A stretch of 64,000 bases of DNA from Acinetobacter sp. ANC 4173 (GTDB lineage: Bacteria > Pseudomonadota > Gammaproteobacteria > Pseudomonadales > Moraxellaceae): positions 62,001-126,000 of the forward strand of contig NZ_SJOF01000002.1 of assembly GCF_004331255.1 (NCBI RefSeq). The letters are read 5' to 3'. The translations under genes and the position numbers were made by a program. Shown in pieces: positions 1 through 8,281 of the stretch (position 1 is the first letter of the stretch; each line of letters starts with the position of its first letter). The notes beneath the pieces were generated by a model, which did not search any database, was not told the origin of the DNA, and saw only the letters and a list, made by a program, of their open reading frames with translations.

Positions 1-2
1 CT

Positions 3-269
3 TATACTGTTCCGCAAATTCCTAAACTTAAACTGGGTGCAAGCGTAAAATGGCAAGATGATATTCAAGACACTTCTTATTCATCTGTTACGCAGGATGC
101 TTATGCCTTATTCAATCTTATGGCAAGCTATGAAGTAAATAAAAATCTATTAGTGCAAGTGAATGGTAATAACCTAACCAATGAAAAATACCTCACGGGT
201 CTTTATGGCGGTCAAGGTTATTATGGGGCTTCTGCAAATTACACAGTTGCTTTAAAATTTAAGTATTAA
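3..269 (+). CDS. TonB-dependent siderophore receptor, C-terminal fragment
   Basis: The first frame is open from the window edge to TAA at 267-269 and encodes the last 88 residues of an outer-membrane receptor. It alternates polar and hydrophobic residues as beta strands do, has the typical penultimate-strand motif (VNGNNLTNEKY), and ends in an aromatic-rich strand finishing ALKFKY, as TonB-dependent barrels do. By family, such receptors import ferric siderophores using TonB energy. The following genes (DUF3649, PepSY, DUF3325) are common partners of siderophore receptors, which supports an iron role. The N-terminal plug lies outside the window, so the ligand cannot be guessed. Confidence 0.85.
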   Translation, partial: YTVPQIPKLKLGASVKWQDDIQDTSYSSVTQDAYALFNLMASYEVNKNLLVQVNGNNLTNEKYLTGLYGGQGYYGASANYTVALKFKY

Positions 270-277
270 TGACCCCG

Positions 278-308
278 CCAAGCCTGAAGCATCAGGCTTG
301 GTTTTTTT
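278..308 (+). terminator. Rho-independent terminator after the receptor gene
   Basis: A perfect 10-bp stem (CCAAGCCTGA / TCAGGCTTGG) with a 4-base loop is followed by seven T. It begins 8 bases after the receptor stop codon, so the downstream membrane genes probably have their own promoter or depend on read-through. Confidence 0.9.
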
Positions 309-330
309 CATTTCCACAGCGATTGATTTT

Positions 331-624
331 ATGAGTAAAGCACAATCCCTTTCTCTGACCTACCGTATTCAAGTGCTGTATCGTTTTGTTATAGCCTTCA
401 TACTCGGTTTTATTTGTAGTGCTTTACTCAGTTTAGCCTTAACCCATCTGTTCCATCTGAGTTTACCCAAAGCAGAATCAATCTTTTTAGCGGCGTTCAT
501 CAGTCTTCTTTTTTATGTTGTTTTTGTGATGACCTGTTTCTGCATTCAATCACTGAAGAAGCTCACGCTAATGAGTACAGCATCATGTGCTGTTCTTTTT
601 TTATTATTTTTTGCAATAGGCTAA
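331..624 (+). CDS. DUF3649-like small inner-membrane protein
   Basis: This is a 97-residue protein with about three hydrophobic segments and short charged ends. The frame stays open upstream to a TTG at 298, but that codon lies inside the terminator stem, so the ATG at 331 is the better start. Size and position (receptor, small membrane protein, PepSY protein, DUF3325-like protein) match the iron-uptake modules in which DUF3649 proteins occur. The biochemical role is unknown; an accessory part in ferric-siderophore handling at the inner membrane is inferred. No strong ribosome binding site is visible. Confidence 0.6.
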   Translation: MSKAQSLSLTYRIQVLYRFVIAFILGFICSALLSLALTHLFHLSLPKAESIFLAAFISLLFYVVFVMTCFCIQSLKKLTLMSTASCAVLFLLFFAIG

Positions 625-628
625 ATTC

Positions 629-2185
629 ATGCAGAAAGGTATTCGACAATCAATGGCATGGTTACATTCTTGGACAGGTCTGCTGCTAGGATGGGTCATA
701 TTCGCCATATTTCTGATGGGCACGGCGTCGTATTATCGTCATGAAATTAACTTATGGATGCAGCCACAACTGGCAGAATATGAAATTCAACAGCAAACCG
801 CCATTCTCTCTGCAACAGACTATTTGCAAACGCATGCACCCGATGCAAAATCATGGTTTATTGGTATCGCAACAGCCGAATCACCCGTCAATAACATTTA
901 TTGGCAAAAAGCAGATGGCAGCTATGAAAGTAAAACTTTAGATGCCAACACAGGAAAAGAACTAAGCCTTTCAGCCACTGAAGGTGGCGACTTTTTCTAT
1001 CACTTCCATTATCAACTTTTTGGGCTACCCGTTGATATCGGACGACTTGCAGTTTCTATCGCTGCCTTTATTATGTTGATCGCCTTAATCTCGGGCATTA
1101 TGACCCATAAAAAGATTTTCACAGATTTTTTTACTCTACGTACTTTTAAATCTCAACGTTCTTGGCTCGATTTTCATAATGTATCCTCTGTGATTGCACT
1201 ACCCTTTTTCTTGATGATTACTTTTACAGGTTTGGCAATTTTCTTTTATCTGTATCTTCCATGGGGAATGAAAGCACTGTACCCAGAGAATCCATACCAG
1301 TATTTTACCGAAATTCGCACCAATGTCGTGACGCAAAACACCTTAATAACACCTCAGGCCAATTTGCCAATGTCCGAATTAATGCAAAAGGTGGAACAGC
1401 ATTGGGGCAAACAAGCATTGCGCTCAATCTCGGTACAAAATCCAAATACCAATCAGGCTTTGTACACGTTTACACAACTCCAAGATCATAGTATTACGGG
1501 CAATCAACCGCAAATTACCTTACGTGGGCACGATGCTTTTACTACAGCCGCAACACGCAATAATAGTGCTGTTGCTAATTTAAGTTTTGGGATCTACGGC
1601 TTACACATGGCGACCTTTGCTCAGCCCTTATTACGTCTAGCTTTCTTTTTTTCAGGGCTGCTTGGGTGTTGCATGATTGCGTCGGGGCTTTTGTTATGGA
1701 GTTTAAAACGACAACTGCAAAATAAAACTCAGCAGTTCCACTTGGGTCATTATCTTGTTGACCGACTAAATGTCGCAACTTTTGTGGGTTTACCCCTCGC
1801 CATGATGGGGTATTTCTATACCAATCGTTTGGTCAATATCACCACTGATATGCCCAACTATGAAATCTATAGCTTCTTTACCCTCTGGGGCTTAAGTCTT
1901 GCGGCAGCACTTTTCACCCCGAAACAATGGCTGTGGCGTTCTCAACTAGTGTGCTTAATTGTTTTGGCGGCATGTTTATCCATGTTCGACCTATTTTATT
2001 TGGTTCAGCATCAGTATATCCATAATCTTGTTAGCTATTGGACTTTCTTCCGGGTAGATCTATTTTTTATTTTACTGGCTGTTTTGGCCTATTTTATTCT
2101 TAAAAATATTCATCCAATCCAAACAACGGCTAAGCAAAAAATCATCAAAAAGCTTTCTTCGGCACAACAAGGAAATGCATCTTGA
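629..2185 (+). CDS. PepSY-associated transmembrane protein (PiuB-like)
   Basis: This 518-residue inner-membrane protein starts 4 bases after the previous gene. It opens with the characteristic first helix of PepSY_TM proteins (SMAWLHSWTGLLLGW) and carries periplasmic PepSY-like domains between paired helices (around 145-215 and 335-420). More membrane segments fill the C-terminal part. Family members such as PiuB sit beside siderophore receptors and are thought to act in reduction or release of iron in the periplasm; this has been shown for few members. The final codons overlap the next gene by 4 bases (ATGA), indicating translational coupling. Confidence 0.8.
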   Translation: MQKGIRQSMAWLHSWTGLLLGWVIFAIFLMGTASYYRHEINLWMQPQLAEYEIQQQTAILSATDYLQTHAPDAKSWFIGIATAESPVNNIYWQKADGSYESKTLDANTGKELSLSATEGGDFFYHFHYQLFGLPVDIGRLAVSIAAFIMLIALISGIMTHKKIFTDFFTLRTFKSQRSWLDFHNVSSVIALPFFLMITFTGLAIFFYLYLPWGMKALYPENPYQYFTEIRTNVVTQNTLITPQANLPMSELMQKVEQHWGKQALRSISVQNPNTNQALYTFTQLQDHSITGNQPQITLRGHDAFTTAATRNNSAVANLSFGIYGLHMATFAQPLLRLAFFFSGLLGCCMIASGLLLWSLKRQLQNKTQQFHLGHYLVDRLNVATFVGLPLAMMGYFYTNRLVNITTDMPNYEIYSFFTLWGLSLAAALFTPKQWLWRSQLVCLIVLAACLSMFDLFYLVQHQYIHNLVSYWTFFRVDLFFILLAVLAYFILKNIHPIQTTAKQKIIKKLSSAQQGNAS

Positions 2186-2472
2186 TGATTATATTTAGTT
2201 TGATATTTATCCTTTTAGGACTTTGGATCTTACACTTACTCAGCAGCAAGCAAATTGCAAAAACCAAGCAATCTTCGTTGCATATTTTGACGCAATTTCC
2301 ATTCATTAGTCGATGTGTGGCATATCTTCTATTTTTTAGTGCTGCTGTCGTTTTAATTGATCATTACGGAATATCAATTGGTTTTATCAGCTGGTGGATC
2401 TTTGCCAGCCCAGTAGCCTTTATTTTAATATTGTATATCAATGATTTAAAAAAGAAGCCTGCGAAGAACTAA
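2182..2472 (+). CDS. DUF3325-like small inner-membrane protein
   Basis: This 96-residue, highly hydrophobic protein has three predicted membrane helices and a lysine-rich cytoplasmic tail (DLKKKPAKN). It overlaps the PepSY gene by ATGA, so it belongs to the same operon. DUF3325 proteins are the usual third partner of PepSY siderophore-reductase-like proteins. No catalytic motif can be seen, so the function is unknown beyond the iron-uptake context. Confidence 0.65.
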   Translation: MMIIFSLIFILLGLWILHLLSSKQIAKTKQSSLHILTQFPFISRCVAYLLFFSAAVVLIDHYGISIGFISWWIFASPVAFILILYINDLKKKPAKN

Positions 2473-2501
2473 ATTTGCTATCAGCATAATTTCATACAAC
2501 A

Positions 2502-2527
2502 CTAAAGATGGCTTTAGCGTTTTTTTG
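2502..2527 (+). terminator. Probable weak terminator after the iron operon
   Basis: A short stem (CTAAAG / CTTTAG, 4-base loop) is followed by a run of seven T about 30 bases after the DUF3325 gene. The stem is short and AT-rich, so strength is uncertain. Confidence 0.5.
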
Positions 2528-2583
2528 CATAAGCAAATCACTTATCAAGACAAACACTTATCTCAAAAAGTCATAACATATGC

Positions 2584-3501
2584 ATGGTTTATCATATTTG
2601 GCTTCTATACATGTTTGGTTCTCTTGAATATATTCTTGCAGGTGTTTTGGTTGGGTTTTGTGTAGGTATTACCGGTGTAGGTGGTGGTTCTTTAATGACC
2701 CCTATCCTCATTAGCCTGTTTAAAATTGAGCCACACATCGCCATCGGAACCGACTTATTGTATGCATCGATTTCGAAATTCTGTGGCTCGATGGTTCATG
2801 CCAAGAAAATGAATATTGTCTGGCCCATCGTGATTTGGCTTGCTGTCGGCAGCCTTCCAGCATCTTTTGCAACGCATTGGGTACTCGACAATTATTTAAG
2901 TCAGTCCACACATTATAAAGCTGTGCTGACCATGGTTTTAGGTTTTATGTTGACCTTAACTGGGGTATCGATCATCTTCCGTGGGCATATTGAACGTTTC
3001 TTCAATAAATTCCGTAAAGATGTGCAATTAGACATGACCGAAGACTTGGAAAAAGTAAATTTTCAAGCCAAAGATAAACGGGCTTACATCATTCTCATGG
3101 GTGTAATACTTGGTATATTTGTGACCTTATCCTCTGTGGGTGCAGGTGCATTTGGTATTATGGCACTGGTTATTATGTTCCCCAATTTACCGATGATTCG
3201 TATCATTGGTTCAGATGTGGTACATGCTGTCCTACTTACCCTTGTGGCTGGTCTTGGTCACATGAGCTCAGGTAATGTCGATTTTGCACTTTTAGGCTGG
3301 TTATTGGTTGGCTCAATTCCTGCGATTATTATCGGCACACTGATCAGTTCTCGATTGCCAGAAAAAATTATTCGTAAAATTTTAGGTATTACGCTTTTTG
3401 CGTTAGGTGTGAATTTTATAATTCATCCTGTAAAAGCAAAACCTGTTCAAAAACCAACCACTGCAATGGTTTATACTGTGGAAAAATCACACAGCGTTTA
3501 A
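2584..3501 (+). CDS. TauE/SafE family sulfite/sulfoacetate exporter-like permease
   Basis: This 305-residue protein has about eight hydrophobic helices arranged as two similar halves, each beginning with a glycine-rich GVTGVGGG- or SSVGAGAFG-type segment typical of TauE/SafE permeases. The family exports small organosulfur or organic anions across the inner membrane, but substrates are rarely known. Neither ATG 2584 nor ATG 2611 (residue 10) has a clear ribosome binding site; the family usually begins close to the first helix, so 2611 is possible. It appears to be a single transcription unit. Confidence 0.8.
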   Translation: MVYHIWLLYMFGSLEYILAGVLVGFCVGITGVGGGSLMTPILISLFKIEPHIAIGTDLLYASISKFCGSMVHAKKMNIVWPIVIWLAVGSLPASFATHWVLDNYLSQSTHYKAVLTMVLGFMLTLTGVSIIFRGHIERFFNKFRKDVQLDMTEDLEKVNFQAKDKRAYIILMGVILGIFVTLSSVGAGAFGIMALVIMFPNLPMIRIIGSDVVHAVLLTLVAGLGHMSSGNVDFALLGWLLVGSIPAIIIGTLISSRLPEKIIRKILGITLFALGVNFIIHPVKAKPVQKPTTAMVYTVEKSHSV

Positions 3502-3538
3502 ACTATCTATTGAGATAATCTGTTTTTTTCACGGTTTT

Positions 3539-3567
3539 ATTAGTCTTTTGTATAGCAAAAGGCTAAT
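3539..3567 (+). repeat. Hairpin upstream of the DAHP synthase gene
   Basis: An inverted repeat ATTAG-t-CTTTTG / CAAAAG-g-CTAAT with a 5-base loop and one mismatch lies about 40 bases before the DAHP synthase start. No T-run follows on either strand, so it is not a standard terminator. It could end the TauE-like transcript or lie in the leader of the next gene. Confidence 0.4.
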
Positions 3568-3605
3568 TAAATCGTGTTATATTCAATCAACTAAAAAACT
3601 CTTGT

Positions 3606-4718
3606 ATGATCGATCTAGTGACAGCAATGAATACACAACAGCCAACCCCTATTACTCAATCAGACATTGACGACTTAAATGTGAAAAGCATTCAGCCTTT
3701 AGTAACTCCAGCAGAACTAAAAAAAGAATTGCCATTAACAGGAAATGCATATCAAACCGTACTTAAAGGTCGCGACACCATTCGCAATATTTTAGATGGT
3801 AAAGATAAGCGTCTTTTTGTCGTAATTGGTCCTTGTTCTATTCATGATACAGTTGCTGCACATGATTATGCAGATCGTTTAAAAGTACTCAGTGAACAAG
3901 TTAAAGATACTCTCTATATCGTGATGCGCGTTTATTTCGAAAAACCGCGTACCACTGTAGGTTGGAAAGGCTTAATTAACGATCCAGACATGAATGACTC
4001 TTTCAATATTGAGAAAGGTTTACGTATTGGTCGTCAATTGTTGTTGGAATTGAATCAAAAAGGTTTACCTTGTGCCACTGAAGCACTTGATCCAAACTCA
4101 CCACAGTATTATCAAGATTTAATTTCTTGGTCTGCGATTGGTGCACGTACTACTGAAAGCCAAACCCACCGTGAAATGTCTTCTGGGCTTTCATCTCCTG
4201 TTGGTTTCAAAAATGGTACAGATGGTGGTTTAACTGTTGCAACTAATGCGATGCAATCAGTTAAACATGGTCATAGCTTCCTAGGTTTAAATGAACTTGG
4301 TCAAGTTTCTGTGATTCGCACCAGCGGCAACCCATATGCACATGTGGTATTACGTGGCGGTAATGGCAAACCGAACTATGATGCAGGTTCTGTAGCAGAA
4401 GCTGAAAATGCATTAGCGAAAGCCAAGGTCAGCACCAAAATTATGATTGATACCAGTCATGCCAACTCAAATAAAGACCCATTCTTGCAACCGCTTGTTC
4501 TAAAAAATATTACTGAACAAATTTTGGATGGGAACAAATCGATTGTCGGCATTATGGTTGAAAGTCACTTAAAAGGTGGTCGTCAAGATATCCCTGAAAA
4601 CTTATGTGATTTAGAATACGGTAAGTCAGTTACAGATGGCTGTATTGACTGGGATACAACAGAAAAAGCATTGCTAGAAATGCACAATGCTTTGAAAGAT
4701 GTACTACCAAATCGCTAA
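3606..4718 (+). CDS. 3-deoxy-7-phosphoheptulonate (DAHP) synthase, class I
   Basis: This enzyme condenses phosphoenolpyruvate and erythrose 4-phosphate to DAHP, the first step of the shikimate pathway. The 370-residue protein has the class I AroF/G/H signatures: VVIGPCSIHD, MRVYFEKPRTTVGWKG, GARTTESQTHRE and PVGFKNGTDG, ending with a metal-binding DTSHANSNKD region. The TEALDPNSPQY segment resembles AroF/AroH more than AroG as I remember them, so feedback by tyrosine or tryptophan cannot be decided. A second ATG at 3627 is an equally plausible start; neither has an obvious ribosome binding site. The gene stands alone and ends in a strong terminator. Confidence 0.92.
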   Translation: MIDLVTAMNTQQPTPITQSDIDDLNVKSIQPLVTPAELKKELPLTGNAYQTVLKGRDTIRNILDGKDKRLFVVIGPCSIHDTVAAHDYADRLKVLSEQVKDTLYIVMRVYFEKPRTTVGWKGLINDPDMNDSFNIEKGLRIGRQLLLELNQKGLPCATEALDPNSPQYYQDLISWSAIGARTTESQTHREMSSGLSSPVGFKNGTDGGLTVATNAMQSVKHGHSFLGLNELGQVSVIRTSGNPYAHVVLRGGNGKPNYDAGSVAEAENALAKAKVSTKIMIDTSHANSNKDPFLQPLVLKNITEQILDGNKSIVGIMVESHLKGGRQDIPENLCDLEYGKSVTDGCIDWDTTEKALLEMHNALKDVLPNR

Positions 4719-4727
4719 GCATCCAAG

Positions 4728-4756
4728 CGCCATCCCCAAGGATGGCGTTTTGTTTT
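4728..4756 (+). terminator. Rho-independent terminator after DAHP synthase
   Basis: A perfect 8-bp GC-rich stem (CGCCATCC / GGATGGCG) with a CCAA loop is followed by TTTTGTTTT, starting 9 bases after the stop codon. Confidence 0.92.
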
Positions 4757-4779
4757 ACTGCCAATGAAAAGTCACCGTT

Positions 4780-5304
4780 ATGAATCAACTTGAAAACGCC
4801 TTAAGTCACATTGACCATTTCCAGTTTGTCCATGAACATTTATTTAGTTCTGGGCAACCGACAATTGAACAGTTAAAACACATCAAAGAATATGGCGTCA
4901 CAACTGTTATTAATCTTGCTTTAAATGATGCAGAAAACCATCTTCTGAATGAAGACCGTATTTGCTTAGAGCTAGGACTCAATTACGTTCATATTCCTAT
5001 TCTTTGGGACACACCTTCTGATGAACAATGCCTCTTAGTTTTAGACATGTTGCATCATCTGATTCAAGAGCAGATGGTTTGGGTGCATTGCGCCCACAAC
5101 CTTCGTGTGAGTAGCCTAATCTATCTTTACCGCCAATATTATATGGATATGGATATCGCTAGCGCTCAAGATTTATTACATGCAGTCTGGGAACCAAATG
5201 AAACGTGGACAGGACTGATTCATGCTGTAGCCCTACAACTCCAAGGTCGTAAAGCTACTCAAGATCTACAGCAGTCACTGATGGGTGCAGGTCATTTTGC
5301 TTGA
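4780..5304 (+). CDS. Protein tyrosine phosphatase-like family protein (CX4R loop)
   Basis: This 174-residue cytoplasmic protein starts with the FSSGQPTIEQL segment seen in DSP/PTP-like proteins related to the 'beta-lactamase hydrolase-like' group. A central phosphatase-type strand-loop follows, WVHCAHNLRVSS, with Cys104 and Arg109. Canonical tyrosine phosphatases have C-x5-R; here only four residues separate Cys and Arg, so catalysis by the usual mechanism is uncertain. The substrate is unknown. It converges on ispF with a 13-base overlap of the 3' ends. Expression is probably from a promoter in the short gap after the preceding terminator. Confidence 0.7.
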   Translation: MNQLENALSHIDHFQFVHEHLFSSGQPTIEQLKHIKEYGVTTVINLALNDAENHLLNEDRICLELGLNYVHIPILWDTPSDEQCLLVLDMLHHLIQEQMVWVHCAHNLRVSSLIYLYRQYYMDMDIASAQDLLHAVWEPNETWTGLIHAVALQLQGRKATQDLQQSLMGAGHFA

Positions 5305-5783
5305 TGGCTAATCAAAACTGTAGCAGTTGCCAAAATACCTTCCTGACGACCAGTAAACCCAAGTTTTTCTGTGGTTGTTGCTTTAATACTAATTTGAGTA
5401 ACATCCACATCTAACACATCTGCGACAGACTGACGCATCTCTAAATTATACTTCGCTAACTTTGGACGCTCACAGGCTACCGTCATATCTGCATTATTCA
5501 AAACATAGCCACGATCTAAAATGAGCTGATAAACATGTTTTAACAGCACTCGACTGTCTGCGCCTTTAAATTCAGGGTCTGTATCTGGAAAATGTTGTCC
5601 AATATCGCCTAGTGCAAGTGCACCCAATAATGCATCACAGAGTGCATGCAGTACCACATCACCATCGGAATGTGCTTTTAAACCGTGTGTATGCGGGATT
5701 TTAACGCCAGCCAAAGTAACAAATTCGCCTTCCTCAAAAGCGTGTACATCCATTCCTTGACCAATTCGAATATGTGCGACCAT
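5292..5783 (-). CDS. ispF: 2-C-methyl-D-erythritol 2,4-cyclodiphosphate synthase
   Basis: IspF converts CDP-methylerythritol 2-phosphate to the cyclodiphosphate with release of CMP in the non-mevalonate isoprenoid pathway. The 163-residue length is normal. Zinc ligands Asp12, His14 (GMDVHAF) and His46 are present, as are the AHSDGDV signature, the DTDPEFKGADS loop, and the C-terminal KATTTEKLGFTGRQEGI motif. ispD, encoding the enzyme two steps earlier, lies about 4 kb away on the same strand but separately. The 3' end overlaps the convergent phosphatase-like gene by 13 bases. Confidence 0.96.
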   Translation of the reverse strand: MVAHIRIGQGMDVHAFEEGEFVTLAGVKIPHTHGLKAHSDGDVVLHALCDALLGALALGDIGQHFPDTDPEFKGADSRVLLKHVYQLILDRGYVLNNADMTVACERPKLAKYNLEMRQSVADVLDVDVTQISIKATTTEKLGFTGRQEGILATATVLISHQAK

Positions 5784-5884
5784 TCAGTTACGCTCCTTCA
5801 GAAATAAATGTTTGAAATCTTGTATTCAGTGTTTCGACTTCGTTATAGTTACACCAGCACAGTGTTGTGAAAGTATAAGTCATC

Positions 5885-6535
5885 ATGTTGTTGAATACAG
5901 ACATTAAATTCCTTAAAACTATAGCATCTTTCATTGGTATTGGTTGTATGTACACCAGCCTGACTTACGCTCAGGAAATAGATTGTAGTAAAACTGATAC
6001 TGCTGCAATAAAAACGATGTGTTCGAGCAGTTTCGAACAGCAACGACAGAAACTCAAAAACCAATATCTCACTGCATTTTTAATCAGTGATGCACCCTTA
6101 CGATTACTCGATGATACCCATAGCGTATGGCTTAACCGTATACAACAATGCAAAACAGAATCATGTTTTATGCAGCAATTTGAGCTTCGCACTGATGATT
6201 TGAATTTTTATACCTCATTGAATCAGAGTTTGACGCAACATTATTTAAAATTTGAAAAGGGTAAACTTGCACAACAACCCATTCACCTACAAGTTCATCA
6301 GCTCGGCAAAGACAGTATTAAAATTGAAGGGATTGCCTACCGTAATCCAAACAATAAAAAGGAAACTCAAACAATTCTTTTCTTGGCTTACACCACACCA
6401 GAGAAAAAGCAAAATATTGTCGATAATGAACATGACTGTAAATATCAATTTGATTATTACAAAGCCATTTTAACCGTTAAAACCCAGCAAAAAGGCTGTG
6501 AGCGATTTACTGGTGTTTATCGCCTTTATGATTAA
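5885..6535 (+). CDS. Exported protein of unknown function
   Basis: This 216-residue protein begins with a hydrophobic segment ending LTYAQ, which reads as a signal peptide cleaved near residue 29. The mature part has six cysteines, the first four in a DCSKTD...MCSSSF...QQCKTESCF pattern like the LprI-type cysteine-rich periplasmic domain. The C-terminal half is probably beta-rich with two more cysteines. I do not recognise a function. It is a single gene followed by a bidirectional terminator shared with the convergent dadA gene. Confidence 0.6.
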   Translation: MLLNTDIKFLKTIASFIGIGCMYTSLTYAQEIDCSKTDTAAIKTMCSSSFEQQRQKLKNQYLTAFLISDAPLRLLDDTHSVWLNRIQQCKTESCFMQQFELRTDDLNFYTSLNQSLTQHYLKFEKGKLAQQPIHLQVHQLGKDSIKIEGIAYRNPNNKKETQTILFLAYTTPEKKQNIVDNEHDCKYQFDYYKAILTVKTQQKGCERFTGVYRLYD

Positions 6536-6550
6536 AGACAGTTTAAAAAT

Positions 6551-6583
6551 AAAAAAAGCACAGATATGCGTCTGTGCTTTTAA
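6551..6583. terminator. Bidirectional terminator between the exported protein and dadA
   Basis: A perfect 11-bp stem (AAAAGCACAGA / TCTGTGCTTTT, 6-base loop) is flanked by A and T runs on both sides, so it can stop transcription from both convergent genes. Confidence 0.9.
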
Positions 6584-6597
6584 TACAACATTACCTA

Positions 6598-7842
6598 TTA
6601 GGCTGGATAAGCCGATGCAATTTCTTGACTGATCATCACCGCTGTCGCAGCAGATAAAGTCCAACCTAAATGTCCATGCCCTGTGTTGTAAAATACGCGA
6701 TCACGTCGTCCACGTCGAACTATCGGCATCATGTCTGGCATCATTGGACGTAAGCCCGCCCAAGGGACGACACTCTGAGTGGAAATATCAAAATTTTTAT
6801 TCGCCCAATCGACCAAAGGCTGAATCCGATCGAAACGAATATCACGGTTATACCCATTAAACTCTGCGGTACCTGCAATTCTTAAGCGGCTAGCCCCTAA
6901 ACGTGATGTGACAATCTTGGCACTTTCATCCAGCAAACTCACCCATGGTGCATGTTGTACACTCTGCTCATCATCCAAGTTAATGGTAATTGAATAGCCT
7001 TTTACAGGATAAACATTCACTTTATCACCCAGTAAATGTGCCAATTGATAGCTACCTACACCACCACAGACCACCACAGCATCGGCGTCAAAATATTCAG
7101 ATGTATGCTCTACCGAATGCATATTTTCAGTGCTGGCTTTACAAATGACTATCACGCCTTTTTCATGATGTTGCACATTGGTGACGTCTAAACCAAAACG
7201 ATATTTCACCCCATATTTTTCTGTTACCTTAGCAAGACCATTGGTAAACTTATGAATATCTCCTGTAGCATCACCTGGACAGTAAAAACCGCCATAATAG
7301 TCACCTATTAAACTCGGCTCAATTTGCTTAATTTCTTCAGATGTTACGGCATAACGCTCTAGCCCACCTGTGCAAAGCAATTCATTGACACGGGTTGCGA
7401 CTTGATAATCCGTTTGGTTGTGGTAAAAATGTAGAATACCTCTTTTTTCTAAATCAAACTGAATCTGTTCCTGTTCCGCAATATCAAATAAGCGTTTACG
7501 CGCCATGAGTGCTAATTTCACCGTATCACGGGTATTTTCTTCATAATGTTTAATATTGCCCAAAAATTCGACTAGCCATGCATATTTATGCAGATCAAAC
7601 GATGGATTGAGCAACAATGGTGCATCTTTACGGGACATCCATTTAATGCCTTTCAATACAGTGGATTTTTGATTCCAGACTTCTGCATTGCATGCTGAAA
7701 GCTGACCACCATTGGCAAAAGAGGTTTCCATTGCAGGATAAAGATGTCTATCGATGACTGTCACATCATAGCCCAATTGCGATAATTCATAGGCTGAAGT
7801 TACCCCAGTAATTCCAGAGCCAATAACAATAATATGTGGCAT
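6598..7842 (-). CDS. dadA: D-amino acid dehydrogenase family flavoprotein (DadA-like)
   Basis: This 414-residue FAD-dependent amine/amino-acid dehydrogenase has the nucleotide-binding GSGITG at residues 8-13, an ETSFANGGQLS flavin-contact segment near 39, and a C-terminal GHGHLGWTLS FAD motif. DadA oxidatively deaminates D-amino acids and passes electrons to the quinone pool. The upstream tandem glycine riboswitch argues that the enzyme, or at least its regulation, is tied to glycine, so glycine oxidation is a possible alternative role. The ATG is preceded by GTAGGAG at a good distance. The gene stands alone, between the riboswitch and a bidirectional terminator. Confidence 0.88.
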   Translation of the reverse strand: MPHIIVIGSGITGVTSAYELSQLGYDVTVIDRHLYPAMETSFANGGQLSACNAEVWNQKSTVLKGIKWMSRKDAPLLLNPSFDLHKYAWLVEFLGNIKHYEENTRDTVKLALMARKRLFDIAEQEQIQFDLEKRGILHFYHNQTDYQVATRVNELLCTGGLERYAVTSEEIKQIEPSLIGDYYGGFYCPGDATGDIHKFTNGLAKVTEKYGVKYRFGLDVTNVQHHEKGVIVICKASTENMHSVEHTSEYFDADAVVVCGGVGSYQLAHLLGDKVNVYPVKGYSITINLDDEQSVQHAPWVSLLDESAKIVTSRLGASRLRIAGTAEFNGYNRDIRFDRIQPLVDWANKNFDISTQSVVPWAGLRPMMPDMMPIVRRGRRDRVFYNTGHGHLGWTLSAATAVMISQEIASAYPA

Positions 7843-7881
7843 AAAGCACTCCTACGAAATGCATGCATTCCTTGTGTTATG

Positions 7882-8066
7882 CCCCATCTGTCATTGGTAC
7901 CTGAGAGCTTCGATTATATACAATATATAACCATCCCCTTCGGTGAGTACTTTTTTATCTTTATGCACTTCTCTCCAGATTTTGAAATTATTACAGTCCT
8001 TTTGCCTGAAAGTTTCCGGGGTCGTTGCTCCTTCGGCGAGCACATAACTGTGCTTCTCTCCTGCAA
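7882..8066 (-). promoter_or_regulatory. Tandem glycine riboswitch (gcvT type) upstream of dadA
   Basis: Read on the minus strand there are two successive glycine aptamers. Aptamer 1 (about 8061 to 7994) has GGAGAG, CGCCGAAGGAGCAA and CTTTCAGGCAAAAGGAC. Aptamer 2 (about 7977 to 7882) has GGAGAG, CACCGAAGGGGA and CTCTCAGGTACCAATGACAG. These are the conserved core elements of the gcvT motif, in the usual order and spacing. About 40 bases separate aptamer 2 from the dadA ATG. They contain a self-complementary AATGCATGCATT next to the ribosome binding site, the likely expression platform. Confidence 0.93.
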
Positions 8067-8251
8067 TAATTGCTTCTTATAATATGAGCAATATATATAC
8101 CATTTGCGAGTGCTAAATATACAAATTTAGTAATTATTTATAAGAAGTATTTAATTTTTTTTTATTCCAATAAAATTCATATACTTGAAAAAACAATATG
8201 TGATTCTGTTTTATCTAAATGATGTAATAAAATGAATTTCAATCTATCTAT
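8067..8251 (-). other. AT-rich upstream region of the riboswitch
   Basis: About 185 bases of very AT-rich sequence separate the riboswitch from the rodA terminator. The dadA leader promoter must lie here. TA-rich candidates for a -10 box occur just upstream of aptamer 1 on the minus strand, but no clear consensus pair stands out. No coding potential was seen. Confidence 0.5.
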
Positions 8252-8275
8252 AAAAAAAGCCCCAAGTGGGGCTTA
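8252..8275 (-). terminator. Rho-independent terminator after rodA
   Basis: On the minus strand a 7-bp stem (AAGCCCC / GGGGCTT, 4-base loop) is followed by seven T, within 10 bases of the rodA stop. Confidence 0.92.
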
Positions 8276-8281
8276 CGCATT

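Noticed and set aside
3539..3567. Terminator or attenuator for the DAHP synthase gene
   Set aside because: The hairpin has no T-run and no leader peptide with aromatic codons was found; it is listed only as a repeat.
7834..8082. An 82-codon plus-strand open frame over the dadA leader
   Set aside because: It is the antisense of the glycine riboswitch, whose conserved cores explain the sequence.
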